This document shows, piece by piece, positions 1 through 12,541 of a stretch of 64,000 nucleotides of DNA. A program made the position numbers and the translations under genes. This DNA is from Balaenoptera acutorostrata (taxonomy: Eukaryota; Chordata; Mammalia; Artiodactyla; Balaenopteridae): assembly GCF_949987535.1 (NCBI RefSeq), contig NC_080067.1, positions 56,230,405 to 56,294,404 on the forward strand. The letters are read 5' to 3'. Each line of letters opens with the position of its first letter. Position 1 is the first letter of the stretch. A model generated the notes under the pieces. The model was not told where the DNA came from, made no database searches, and was given only the letters and a program-made list of their open reading frames with translations.

Positions 1-193
1 AGCTACTGAGCCTGCGCGTCCGGAGCCTGTGCTCCGCAACAAGAGAGGACGTGATAGTGAGAGGCCCACGCACCGCGATGAAGAGTGGCCCCTGCTTGCC
101 ACAACTAGAGAAAGCCCTCGCACAGAAACAAAGACCCAACACAGCCAAAAATAATAAATAAATTTAAAAAAAAAAGTGAAAAAAAAAAAAAAA
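1..193 (+). repeat. CHR-type SINE, 3' portion cut by the window edge
   Basis: The unique body of the cetacean tRNA-derived SINE is present: tactgagcctgcgcgtccgg, then the gaagagtggcccc and gaaagccctcgcacagaaac blocks. An A-rich tail follows to about 193. The tRNA-like head lies off the left edge. Confidence 0.9.
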
Positions 194-504
194 GTAAAAT
201 CTTTCTCCTTTTCACTGCATTGTAGCCCAGTCAGAGTTCATAGAGGTTGCCATAGTTCTGTGGCCTTTGGATCAGTCAGCATTAGAAGGGAGAAGAAATG
301 TTAATGATTTTAGTGGCTACTTTTTCCTTTTGAAGGATCAGAATCTAATAAGTGCTTAGGACATTTAAGAGGTATTCTGAATATCTAGAAATGATCATAA
401 TACTGCATCATAAACCTAACACTAAAATATTATAAGCTCACTTTTCTCAAATAGCAACAAAAGATTGTCTTACAATAATGGGCATTAGGTAGGTCATGTA
501 ACAA

Positions 505-600
505 TATCTTTGTTTTATGGATAAGGAAACTGAGGCATAAAAATTTGCCCATTGGTTATATGTGAGCTGTGTTGGGCTTCTTACTACTTAGAAAAGATTT
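505..600 (-). repeat. MIR fragment
   Basis: The text 'ataaggaaactgaggcataa' followed by 'tttgcccattgg' and a 'tgtgagctg' block matches the MIR core read on the reverse strand. It is old and diverged. Confidence 0.65.
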
Positions 601-640
601 TGGCTGCAACTAAAACCTTCATAAGACATGAGACGAACTC

Positions 641-734
641 TGTAGTACTCTTTTTTTTTTTTTTTTTTTTAACTTATATTACACTTTATCGCCCATCATG
701 AACATTTAAAATCTTGCCCTTTTGTAGTACTCTT
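641..734 (-). repeat. Short retrocopy with A tail and 12-bp target duplication
   Basis: Direct repeats tgtagtactctt at 641-652 and 723-734 flank a 70-bp insert. On + the insert starts with about 18 T and then 52 bp of sequence that is not SINE or L1. Read on the - strand it is a short 3' end followed by poly(A), as left by L1-driven retrotransposition of a 5'-truncated transcript. The source RNA is not recognised. Confidence 0.7.
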
Positions 735-799
735 AATTCTACTTATCCTGTTCTTTTTTTCATGGTTTTTTTTTTAACATTAATTATCACTTTCTTACA

Positions 800-975
800 C
801 ACTACATAACTTCTTACGTTCATGGCTTGTTTCCCCTTACTAGAATGTAAACGCCACCAAACAAGGGTTTTTTGTTGTTGTTGTTTCTCTTGTGCACCAG
901 TGAATTACCAGTCTCTGGAACGGTATCTAACCCCTAGTAGGTCCTCGGTAAATTTGGTGATTAAGTGAATCAACA
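800..975 (+). repeat. L2 3'-end fragment
   Basis: 'ccttactagaatgtaaacgc', a 'gtctctggaacggtatctaa' block and a tail resembling 'gtaggtgctcaataaat' follow the order of the L2 3' end in sense orientation. A short GTT run (about 872-883) has expanded inside it. Confidence 0.7.
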
Positions 976-3869
976 TGTGGTATATTATATACCTGGTACT
1001 ATAAATTGATGAGACTCAGATTTTAGATATCTCCAGCTTTGGGCAAGTGATTGGGCATCTCCAGATAACACCGATTGCCTCATCTGATAGGATGAGATTG
1101 AATTTGTAAACTGGGCCGGGGGATGTGGCCTGTAGATTTTGTTTTTGGCTTTGCACAGTGTTTTTTAAAATTTGGAAGCAACTTTTGAAAATGAAGGGAT
1201 TTCACATAAAACAAGATTTCTGGTTTCTCTTGAAAACCTGGCAGTATGGACTGACGTTTCTGCAAGGTAGTGAAGGTCGTAAGCTGAGTGTCAGCTCCCA
1301 GTTTAGAAGGGGTGTCTGCTCTGTCTGCAGTGGTCTCTACCGCTCTCTGTTGACTCCTAGATACTGAGGCTGCCTGTCAGTTGTTTTTTGCCATCATGTG
1401 CATACTTTAATTTTTAAAATATGAAAAAAATTTAAATATGAAATATTTCTCTGTGGCCATGTTTCTAAAACAGGAAGCAAGGAAGGTAGACTACTTTACT
1501 CATTGACATTCCCTTCTTGGCTCTTGTAGGCATTTAGACATCACAGCCCCTTGATGTGATGATTATTTAAAACCTCTGCCTCTTTCGGGTCTAGAGTTTT
1601 TATGATTTTAGTTATGAGTGCTGACAGTATGCAACAGGGAAGAGATAACGGCTCAGACTTAGAGGAATGAACTTCAGTCCTTTTGACTGTGGAAGTGGCA
1701 GCATGGAATGTGAGTCTGGGGGAAAAATGCTTTCTTTGTTGAACTGTTAATGCCTAATTGGTTCAGATGTTGAAAGTGCATGGCCACATTGCTGAGTGCT
1801 CAGGTACAGCATTAGAAGGGCCCTAAAGGTGTGTGTTCGCTGTTTGTACTGTTTCCTGTCTACTAAGGAGATTGTGTTTTTCTTTCTACTTGTAATAGTG
1901 GCAGGAAATGCGAAAGATTAGAAAACATTTTGTTGTTTGGAAAAAGTGGTCTTTCATCCAGGAAAAGTGAATGTTTTAGATTTGTTGTTGCCTTAAAGAC
2001 TTGAAAAATTGAGCTTTGGATTCCTTTTAATAGGAAGAAGAAATGGCATACCCTTCCTAGAGGAAATTTGAACAACTAGACAATTTCAAGCCATGTTTAA
2101 TGTGGAAATGTGACTTATATTTTGACGTTATATGGGTGAATAAGATTGTGCAGTCCTTTAGACTCATAAATTGCGTAGGGTTAACCGTTGGATCCAATTT
2201 TCTTTGACTTTTTACCTAAAGATTGGGCTAAGTTCTCATGTGAAGAAACTAGATGAAGTGCTACTAGCATATCATTAGATAATCTCTATAAAGTAGAATT
2301 TCACATGATTTCATTAGGAGAGTTGAAAATAATTGAGTAGCTAGAGCAGTGTTATCAAAAGAGCATTATCTGATGAACACCAGCCCTTGGGAAAAGTTTG
2401 TGTTCAGAAAAGTTTGACCCTGGAGAGATTCTCGGTACATATTCGTTCTTTGAAGTACAGCATTAAAGAAACTCTAGCTATTCAGTCCAGAGTTTTCAGG
2501 TTTACTTGATATTAGAATTCTTTTTTCATATAAGACATATTAGCATGAAGCAGAATATTTGTTCCATGGCATATACTTTGGAAGTTATCACCTGGATGGA
2601 TTTAGAAAAAACAAAAGATACCGCATGTAGTTGGTTCCTGTTTCTGTATGGGTTTTTCTGTTTCCCCTCACTTTTACCTGAGTTTGCAATTACAATTCTT
2701 CCAGGCCACTCCCAGGGATGTCAGGCAGTGACATGGTTGAAACTTAGTGTAGAACCCAGATGGAATGTAGAGGATAGTTTTGAGTGGTCTTTCTTTTGTT
2801 TAGAAAACAAATATATCTATATTGATTTCCTATTTTTTAGGTCATATGCTTCTAATTAAGACACATAACTCACCATGGCTGTATTGTAAACGACCATATT
2901 AGGTGTGGACATCTTTTCATTGTGCTGCCATTCTTTTGGAGACTTAGCGTTACTAATGTAGGTAAAACTTGTCTCCTCTGAGAGCCTCAGTAGTTTCCTG
3001 GTTTGGGACTTTGCAGAGAACCTGATAGACTAGGGGAAAGGCAGTGGGATAATTAACATTTTGGAATTTGATAAGAGTGGGTGTATATGTGTGTGGGTGT
3101 TGTAAAGAGCATACAACCTGGTTAGTTTTCCTTTATAAACTTAGGTAGAAAATATGCTTAGAAATTTGAAGTGATTTGAGAGGCAAGAGACCTTACTCTT
3201 CCATTAATCAGTGGTGTGACCTCTAAAAATTAAGGGATGGATTAGATAATCTTGAAAGTGCTGCTGATTTAAAAAAAAAAAACTTTAAAAATTTCATTGC
3301 AAATTTTAAATGCTGAGGTTGTGTTTTTGAAATTAGTATAGGTTGTAACATGCTGGAAAGGAAATGAAACCCTCATGGTGGAAAAGTTTATGCTGATGTA
3401 AAAATATGATTTGGAATCTTTGGTATCTGCCAGGGGCTACAAGAATTAAATGGCTCTCCATTTGCAATCTTGTACCACATGAGGGCTGCAGGAGAATTTG
3501 AGAGCCCCGGGCTGACCTCTTTGAGAGCTCTGTGGGACACAGTCCCCGATAGCAGGAAGAGTAGCGTAGTATATATATACTACTTCTGCCTTTGGATCTT
3601 GAACCTTTTACCATGCATCACCTCTGCCATTCACATTTTCAGAGTAAGTAATGAGAAGCTTAGAACCAGGGAAGTGCTTGCCACGTCTTGTTCCTGAGAC
3701 GCCTGCAGCCTAAAAATGCTTATCATTCAAGGTGTGACATGAATGAGTGTTATATGGCTATTGTAATTTTTCTTTAAAGATATGCAGCTAAACAAAGTAC
3801 TTTCTAGGGAAAATATCTTTTAAGTAGAACTTTGTTTATGACTCTGATCCCAAATTAGTGAAGTTGCTG

Positions 3870-4030
3870 TATTAGGATCACAGAATTTAGAATTGGAAGG
3901 AAATTTGCGGGTAATCTAGTCCAACCACATCATGTTGCAGATAAATGGAGGCTCGGAGAAACCTAAGTCACACAGCTGGTATTTGTAATAAAACAAATTA
4001 AACCAGGTCTCTGGATTGCCACCGAGATCC
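3870..4030 (-). repeat. MIR-like fragment
   Basis: 'ggatcacagaatttagaatt', 'aatctagtccaacc', 'gcagataaatggaggctcgg' and 'agtcacacagctgg' occur in the order of the antisense MIR-type 'attttacagatgaggaaactgagg' repeat. Diverged. Confidence 0.6.
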
Positions 4031-6124
4031 TCTTTCCTCACGTCATGTAGATTTCAGGCGATGTGTGCAGTGCTAGAATTCCTTGTGAAATGTTTTAAAA
4101 ATTGAAATATAGTTTACATACGGCAAATTTAACAAATCTGAATCGTCACAAGTATATTTTGAAGTGTAATTGATCATTTAGAAATCGTTTTAAAAATAAA
4201 TCTACAACGTAGAAGTACAAGTACAATCTCATTATTTGTGTTGACAGCATTCTCCTAAAAAGTATGTGTTGCTTAAAATGATTAGCTTGTATGGAAGGTA
4301 TAAAAAAGAGTTGTATTTTTATTCACTTATCCAGCAGTAAGACTTTTAAGATACATAGACAATGGCCAAATCATATTCAGTCTTCTGGTTTAAGTGATAG
4401 GGAAATTAGCTTTCTTATGGACAGAAAAGGCATTGAGAGAGAACTGACTTGTCATGGTGTTGAATTTCACAGAATTAGCTTTGAATAAATAGGATTTTCA
4501 GTGTGCTGTGAGCTTTTTAAAACTCACAGTGAGTAACTAATACCCGTAGAACTTTGCAAAGTAAAAATTAGTTCAGAACAGATTATTTCTTTTACTGATT
4601 CTCGTTTCTGAATTAAATCTATGAATCAAGAATGTACGAAAACATCTTTTAGAATGTATGTTACAGGAGTACAATATAAGATTGGGACAAGATGTTTTAC
4701 TACAGGATTTTCTTAGACCCTGGAAAAAAACCGTACGAATTCATTAGTGAGTGTTGGAAACAGGAAGCTATGGGGCACAGCTGTCTGCAGAGGTTTGGAG
4801 GATTTCCCTGTGACAGTCAGTACTGAATCATCAGTTGATTGAAGGTAGGGGGTAGGTGGCAACACACACCACACACAAGTTGAATGTCGGATTTACTAAG
4901 CCCTCAGCAGTATGATGATTTTAGATTATAATTTCAGTCATAGCAATATCTTAATACCTTTGACAGAAGGATCTTGGAACATTAAAAAAAAAAAAGATTC
5001 CAATAAGACTGCCTTGTAAAGATCAAGGACATGGAGATTTGAAAAATCTCACTCTCTGTTCATTATTTGAAGGTCTTTTGAAATCTTAGCTCAATTGCAA
5101 AGTTAGCCAAACGTGCATAACTGGATTTCCAGTGTCTGCACAGTTCTAGGCACGTGAGATACCCAATAAATGTTTGAAAAACCGAGGGAATAAATTTCCA
5201 GATCTGTCTACTCAACTTTATCTGACTTCAGTCACACATGATTTCAACATGTATTATTCATTTGTAGTAGTGCTCTGGTTGTGGTGATCTGTCAGATGTG
5301 GTTGTCTGTTAAATGATTTGAGTAGGTGTGCTTAATTCTAATATCTTAATTATTAGATGTTGATTAAATTTTTTAGCAATTAGTCAATTTTAAATTCTCA
5401 GACATTAATATTGTCTCTGAAATGCTAAACAAATTAGAGGTGGAGACCAGAGGTTTTGTCTCTACAACTTGTCCAGCATCAGATGTATCTCCTCTTTTCT
5501 GCTACTTGCAGTTCTTGATTGACTGAGAATGATTGAGTAGAGGGGTCCTTGGTGCTTTTTCTAACCAATGGATGGCAAATATGTGACATGGATCTCCTCA
5601 ATCCTTAATCTCACTACCTTGGCAGCCCTCTCTATCACTGAACCAGGGCAGTGAATCTTTCTCAAGACTGTAATCCAGGCAGGTACCAAACCAGTTTGAG
5701 TGGGCATGTGAGAAAAAAGCCAGGACCCTCACCAAACAGCACACGTTAAGGAGCTGGAGAGAGATTTGTGCTTAGAACACAGAAAGAGTTCTTGGTGCAG
5801 TCAGAATAACCCAGGTTTCCTGATTCTCCAGTGTAGTATTCCTTATCACTTTGCTTTCCCGTGTAACAGGACAGGATTGTGAAAATAAACTGAAATGATA
5901 TCCTTACTTAGGGTCCAGCTCACAAAACCAAAACTAAATTATTATTTACCTTGTTTTATCTGGGTACTGAAGATAATATAGCTAATTTAAGTTTTCATCC
6001 TAGTAATCTCTTCAGTGGCTATGAAGAAGTTGGGAAATAATTTACTAAAATAAGACTGAGGTGGAGGACCTAGGGAGAGGGAGTAGAATAAAATAAAACT
6101 CTTCTGAAGTACTTGGGAAAATAT

Positions 6125-6540
6125 ATATTAAAAAAATTTTTACTAGAGTATAGTTTTACAATGTTTTGTTAGTTTCAGGTGTACAGCAAAGTGAATCTGT
6201 TATACATATGCATGTATTCACTCTTTGTTAGATTCTTTTCCCATATAGGCCATAACAGAGTATTGAGTAGAGTTCCCTATGCTATACAGTAGGTCCTGGT
6301 TAGTTATCTATTTTATATAGAGTAGTGTGTATATGTCAATCACAATCTTCCAATTTATCTCCTCTGCCAACCCCCTGGTAACCATAAGTTTGTTTTCTAC
6401 ATCTGTAACTCCATTTCTGTTTTGTAGGTAAGTTCATTTGTACCCTTTTTTTAGATTCCACGTATAAGCGATGTCATATGATGTTTGTCTTTCTCTGTCT
6501 GATTTACTTCACTCACTATGACAATCTCTGGGTCCATCCA
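6125..6540 (-). mobile_element. L1 3' end, 5'-truncated, with target duplication
   Basis: On + the segment reads as the reverse complement of an artiodactyl/cetacean L1 3' region ('gtttcaggtgtacagcaaag', 'gagttccctatgctatacag', 'atatgtcaatcacaatcttc'). It is flanked by tgggaaaatat at 6114-6124 and again at 6541-6551, an 11-bp target-site duplication. About 0.4 kb of the element was inserted. Confidence 0.88.
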
Positions 6541-8041
6541 TGGGAAAATATTTTTTTGAAGTAGCAATTGTTAGAGGTACAAGTATGTCTTATCTGTTAA
6601 GTAGAGCAGGTAGGAGTTACACTTGGCAATGCTATTGACAGTTTTAGCTGCATTTATATTTGTTGTTGCAGTTGCTTCTTTTCATATATATAGATGGGAT
6701 TTTCCTCAATAATTTTGAATTACCAAGGTTTTTATCTACATAATATTAACATGTGAAAAGAACAGTACAGTTTGAAGATGAGATGCACATTTTCCCTTAA
6801 TTTGCAAACATCTGAAAAAAACTATTAGAAATTACAGGAGTCTGATATTTTATAGATTTAGAAATGGGCATTATAGTATGAAGGGCTGTGTAATTTCCTA
6901 GTGTTTTTTCTAAGGAGTGTATATCTATGCATATGTGTGTTTATGTATATGTGTTTTGGAGCATCTTAATTTCAGCTTTATGAAGCTTTGTCATTACAAG
7001 TTGCTGGAAATATAAGAATGCATTTTGTACCTATAAATTGTGATACAAAAGTTATTAGCTTCTTCAAAAAATTGGCTTTTATTTTAACACACGTGGAATT
7101 TTTGTTTATTCATCTTGACACGAGTAGTCACCAAAGAGCAATTTTGAAAACTGTGTTGCTTCTAGGAACATCATCTGGAGTGCTCTGGTGTTTCACTGAC
7201 CTTGCGTTGTGTACGTGATGGGGGGCAGTGATGAATGGCTTTAGGCTGCTTCAGAAAAGGATATTGCATATTGATCACAAGATTGGCCCGGTATTTTGTT
7301 CATTTCATGACCATGGAATGCACCTCTAACCTTAACAACTCTTCTTTCAAATGCTTTCATAAAGCCATCATCACTGGCAGAAAAAAACAACATATATTAC
7401 AGGTCTCTTTGATAGAGGTTGGTAGTGTCTTCTTGGAAAAGAAGAACAGCAACCTTCATATGTCAAACAGAAGCAGTACAGAAGTGACAGGTCTCCCCCA
7501 TGCAAAAGATCTCTGTAGATAACCTCAGCAAACCTAGAAGTCTGAATAGACTGTAGCTAGAGGAGTGACTTCTGAAGTATCAAGGAATTCATCAAATAGC
7601 TGAGCCACTACCACATGCCAGGGCCCTGTAGCAGTATCCTGAGGACCTTTTTAACAGGTGCATATTCTCCAGCCTTAAAAAAAATTCTTCCTCAAGTTAT
7701 TTAACTTCCCCATACATCAAGTAGGGGAGAAAGTTGCCCAAGAGGCATTATTTGGATGTAATAAGTGAATTGAATGGAGGAAAGTTTGCTTGCCTGGAGT
7801 GTCTCTTGAGTCTTCCAGAGAGGCTCAGACTATCAGATATGGAAGAAAGTCAAGCCGTCCATCACCCTCCTTTCACACTTGAGGACAGGAAGGCCCAAAG
7901 GGCTCTTAGTGGAGGTCATTGTAAACTGGAGTAATCTTGAGGTAGCTTTAAGCAACAGATAAGGCTTAGACAGAAGGTGGATGTCCTAGGAAAGAGGAGG
8001 GGGGAGTACCAGGAGCAGAGTTTCAGCGGTCACATGCTTCT

Positions 8042-8176
8042 GGAGAGTCGTGACACTGGTAGTAGGAGGGAGAGTCGTGACACTGGTAAGAGGGAGAGTC
8101 ATGACACTGGTAGGAGGGAGAGTCGTGACACTGGTAAGAGGGAAAGTCGTGACACTGGTAGGAGGGAGAGTCGTGT
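8042..8176 (+). repeat. 24-bp minisatellite, about 5.5 copies
   Basis: The unit is roughly ggagagtcgtgacactggta plus agag/ggag. Copies alternate between 'ggtaagag' and 'ggtaggag', so a 48-bp higher-order unit is visible. The first copy carries a 3-bp insertion. Because 24 is a multiple of three, all frames stay open: one + frame reads as repeated RESRDTG(K/R), and the - strand reads as repeated SLLPVSRL. Neither has gene context. Confidence 0.93.
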
Positions 8177-8432
8177 GGGCAGAGTAGGAAATACATTTAT
8201 ATAGGCAGGGGACTGTGGAGGATCTGTTTGGCTGGAGAAATGTTTCTGAGCTACAGAATATACTGTCTTGCCTATATATGTCATATTAGGAAAGATCTAA
8301 GACAGTGTTTAGTATATTTTACAGCTTTTCTGAAAATTCCCATCACCTGCCCTTGTTCAGAGGAAAGATATCCAGGCCTCCCTCCAGAGATTCTGATTTG
8401 GTAGTTCTGAGGTGGAATTGAGGGATCCATAT

Positions 8433-8960
8433 TTTTAAACAGTTTTTTTGAGAAATAATTCACGTCATACAGTTTACTCATTTAAGATGTAAAATGCAAT
8501 ATATATATTTTTAGCATTTTGGCAAGGTTGTACACCATCGCCAATATCAAATTCTAGAACATTTTGTACCTTCTAAAAGAAACCTTGTAGTACCTATTAG
8601 CAGTTACTCTGCCCTGCCATCCCTCTACCCCTCCACCTGTGCCCCAAGCTCCAGGCAAACACCTTTCTGTCTCTAAAAATTCACCTGTTCTGGACATTTC
8701 ATAAAAAGGAAGTCATACAATATGTGGCCTTCTGTAGCTAGCTTTTTCAGCACTTAGCATAATATTTTCAAGGTTTATCCATGTTCTGTCATGTGTCAGT
8801 ACTTCATTCCTTTTTATTGCCAAGTTCTTTTCCATTGTGTGGGTATACCATATCTTATTTATTTATTCTAAAGTTGATAGATGTTTGGGTTGTTTCTCCT
8901 TTTTTGACATTTATGAATAATGCTGCTGTGAACATTTGTGAGGAATCTGTGTTTCTAAAC
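8433..8960 (-). mobile_element. Old L1 3' fragment (L1M type)
   Basis: On + the segment follows the reverse complement of an L1M 3' end: 'ttgagaaataattcacgtca', 'gcagttactctgccctgcca', 'aagtcatacaatatgtggcc', then 'aataatgctgctgtgaacat'. No clear target duplication remains. It matches the same part of L1 as the element at 30660-31720. Confidence 0.85.
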
Positions 8961-9984
8961 AAGCACCCCACCTGATTCTGTTGCAGTAGTTCCTGCGTCA
9001 CACCTGAAGAAACACTAACCGGAGCAGTTAGCTCAGTAGAACTCCCACTTCCACATGCGAAGTCTTTCATTCCGCATCTCATGAGAGCTGCTCTGGCCTC
9101 TGCGTGGAGAGTCCCTGGTTTGTGAGAGTGAGTGGTGGCCTAGTGGAAGTGATGTTTCACAATGAATTACATGGTCTGCATGTGCAGGGTAGAGTGGACA
9201 GAAGAGGGAGACGAGAGAGAGAGATGGTAGGCAGGGTAAGTTGGTTCCAGACTGTTCCAGAATCTAGAAGTGATTTGATTTAATTCCTGAACTAGGGCAC
9301 TGCTCCTCCTGCTGCTGGTAATGGAAAGGAAGCGTCAGAGGAACAGACTTTTCTTAAAGGAAGAATCCTTTCACTAGTGGTGATTTTAAAATATTCAACA
9401 GTTTATATTTTTAACTGACTCAGACATGGTTATGTCTAATTCTGACCTTATCTGTTCTTATCATCCTGTTATTCCAAATAAATGTGTTTTTACCAACTGT
9501 TTGAGAGAGGAAATCCGGGAAAACTAACTGAAGGATATAATAAAAAAAATGCTGGGTTATGATATTTTGAAGCCTCTGGTCAATTAGGGATGTTTAGATA
9601 TTGTACAAGCCTGTGTCAGACTGAACTTTTCAAGGTTCCTTTTTAGATTCAGGATTCTATGATACATCTTGAAACTGAAAATCGTTTCTAGGAGTGGAGC
9701 CCTCACCATCACTGTGGGTCGGCCCACTGTGCCTAAGGTGAAGGGGAAACCACACCTGTGAGCTGCTGCACCGATTTAGAAGGTGGGGCTGCCACCATCA
9801 GTGACCCTTTTCAGGAAGTCATAGAGGTGTGTTTTGTATCATAGGATTCTCATTGATCAGATATCCATTATCTGTTTCTCATTTTTCTGTTGGATGATTT
9901 GACAAATATGATGAGATTGCCCTTAAGATGCTCTGTGTTCTATATATTCAGTACATTTTTTTTTCCCCTAGCAAAAGCGCCACT

Positions 9985-10330
9985 AAAAAAAAAAGTCAGA
10001 ACATGTTGATGAAAAATTCTTCATCCTACCTACTTAACCATAATCACTGTGAACACTTCGGTGTATATTCTTTTATTTCTGTTCTCTTGTGAAAAATAAA
10101 CATATTCCTAGTTTTGCAGAAATAAGACCACAGCTTAGACCTTCTATTTGTTAACCTGTTATTCCTCTATGTTATTTCCCTATAAACAGTGTGTTGTGCG
10201 CATCTCTCTTCACTTACAGCGTTTAAAATTGGCAGCATAGTCTTGCATTGTATGGATGAGATAGCTTCTAACTTTTCACTATTTTATGATGAGATATACT
10301 TTATACTAAGATATTTTAGGTCACCTCATA
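9985..10330 (-). mobile_element. Probable old L1/L2-class LINE remnant
   Basis: The order 'ttgcattgtatggatgagat' followed by AT-rich sequence resembles the reverse complement of old LINE ORF2/3' sequence ('ccattgtatggatgtaccat'). It is heavily diverged and the family is uncertain. Confidence 0.4.
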
Positions 10331-11764
10331 CACTTTGCCAGTCTGGTTTTCTGTTAATAACTTTACCGGCAGCAGTACACCTAGATGCTCAGGGTTAAGT
10401 GTTTTGGGTCAAAGTGCCATTGACCTGGATTCATGATACGTCTGTTCTGCTGAGAAGATAGGGTAGGTTTATAGTTGTGAAGAAAGTGTTCTGAACAGTT
10501 AACAGAAAACATCCTATAGCTCTTGAGAAACAGACAGTAAACCTTTACTTTTTAGAAACATATATATGGAAATATAGAAACAAAAAATTGAATTTACAGT
10601 AATTTGTGGGAACCATTCACTTCATAATTCTATTTAAATATTTGCACACAATCTAAGTGTGTTATGTCATTATAACCTGATATCATATAAGAATAGATTA
10701 TGCCTTTGGGTACACATTGGTCATCTCAGTTGAATACCATGTATTCCCTAGCTTTGTGCCAAGGTCAAGGACCTGAAGAAGATTTTGCCACCTTCTCTGA
10801 AAATGTCACTTGGGAACCAGTTCTTTATTTTTTTAAAGTTGTCAGTGTTATAATCATGAAATATCAAAAATAAAAAATAGGTCTATACTGTGTCAACTGT
10901 AGCCCTCTAACTTTATAGATTTCATATGGCTAGAAAAAAATTGAAATGAAACACATCACTGTTTTAACAGTGGATGTTTCTGGGTGATGTGATTATGAAT
11001 AATCTAAACTTTCTTCCTACTTTTCTGTATTTCCAGATTCCTAGAGTGAACGTGTGTTATATGTTCTAATATATGGGGATGTGGGAATTAAAATATGGAA
11101 CAAATATTTTTAGGCTTCAGATGAGGAAGGGTGGGGTGGAGAGAAACCATAAAGATAAGAGTGGGTAGTTACTTTTCCACTGAGAATGAGGCCTGCCAAC
11201 CCTAAGGGAACTCTCTGGTCCCACCCTGTACTTTTCATAGCTAGAGTTTTTGAAGTCCTTTGTGCTGGTTAGGGACTAGCATAGTTAGCACAGCTAAGTA
11301 AGTATGTAACAGATTTCTATTATTAGTTTATCTTTGCTGAGCCTCATTTGATTGACAGAGAGTTCTCCACCCAGAAAGTTCGATTTATTTTGGCAGTTCA
11401 AAGAGGATATGTTGGAGTGCTTGTTATCTAAAAAAAGTAAGGCTGAGAAACCTGCTTTCCCCTCCTCCCTTTAAAAAAACTGTTTGGGTTGGTCCTAGTG
11501 AACATGCCTAATCTAGGGATTACTCTGCAAGCATGACCCGAGGGCTGGTTTTGTAAATGTTACCAAATCTATTACTTAACCACAGATGTGCTTCCATTGT
11601 TGCCTTCCACATAGTCCCCAGCTGAATGGTGAAAGTTCGTTCTGAGAGACTTTGCTAAATCCGAATCTTTTAGGTCTTTACCTTATGTTGTACAGTGGTT
11701 TGGAAATATTTCATCGCGAAAATTTGAACAGTCACATGGCGCGACGTAGATTGAATTATATGGG

Positions 11765-12015
11765 TTTTTAAAAGTTAACTTTTATGATTATAAAAATTAT
11801 AGATGCTCAAAAATAGTTAAGTACAAAGGAAAAAATATAACTCATTTCATTATCCATAGGTTAACCATTGTTAACATTGTGGTTTTATTTCATTTCAGTC
11901 TCATAAACAATTACATGTACATATATACTCTGTGTACCTTTCACTAAATATTGTGTTATGAGCGTTTCCATGTGATTTCTGGTTTACTTTTTCTGTATTG
12001 CAATAGTGACTTCCT
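11765..12015 (-). mobile_element. Probable old LINE remnant
   Basis: The pattern 'ataactcatttcattatcca', 'ccattgttaacattgtggtt', 'gtgttatgagcgtttccatg' is common in old antisense LINE remnants. No boundaries or duplications can be seen. Confidence 0.4.
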
Positions 12016-12149
12016 GAAGCTAGTAAGTGCTGTTATTTATGGTTGGCATGGGTGCAGATGCCTTTTATTTTATGGTGGCTGCCTTAAGTATTAGACTTCC
12101 AATAAACCCTTGAGATGTATGTATTAAATGTGATGTTCTTTGTTGCTGT

Positions 12150-12290
12150 CCCCAAATCGATAGATTATTAGAGCTGGCAGGGACCTTGGTGATGGAGTTT
12201 AGTCCTCTAATTAGAGAAATGAGAAAAGTAAGCCAGAGGAGTTGCCCCTTGCCCAATGTCATTAAGTTATTTAATGGCCTAAGAATGTTC
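12150..12290 (-). repeat. MIR-like fragment
   Basis: 'attattagagctggcaggga', 'tagtcctctaattagagaaa' and 'gccccttgcccaatgtcatt' follow the same order as the MIR-like copy near 3.9 kb. Confidence 0.55.
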
Positions 12291-12481
12291 CTCTCTTTTG
12301 CAGGTTGAGAAACTTGGGTATTGAGAATTTAATCAACATTTTTGAAAGAACCTGGTTGTGTTTTTTTAAAAAAGCTCAGGTAGGGAGGAAAAAGTCAAAC
12401 TGGTAGTTTTATAGTGTAGTAGTAAATTGGTAAAACCTATTTGTTAATTGCATTTTCCATCAGCAGTTGGTTAATTTGCTG

Positions 12482-12541
12482 ACAAATATGTGAGGAAATA
12501 AAGATAATGGTGACATTATCTTTATTTCCTCACATATTTGT
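12482..12541. repeat. Perfect 28-bp inverted repeat with 4-nt loop
   Basis: Arm 12482-12509 is the exact reverse complement of arm 12514-12541, separated by GTGA at 12510-12513. Five more pairs (tttgc 12475-12479 with gcaaa 12542-12546) extend the stem beyond a 2-nt bulge on the left side. The arms are AT-rich but not simple sequence. Confidence 0.95.

Noticed and set aside
3566..3583. 18-bp palindrome gtagtatatatatactac
   Set aside because: Mostly alternating TA, expected by chance in AT-rich DNA and far weaker than the 28-bp inverted repeat at 12.48 kb.
8042..8176. Minisatellite considered as a CRISPR-like array
   Set aside because: Units are contiguous with no spacers, and the genome is mammalian.
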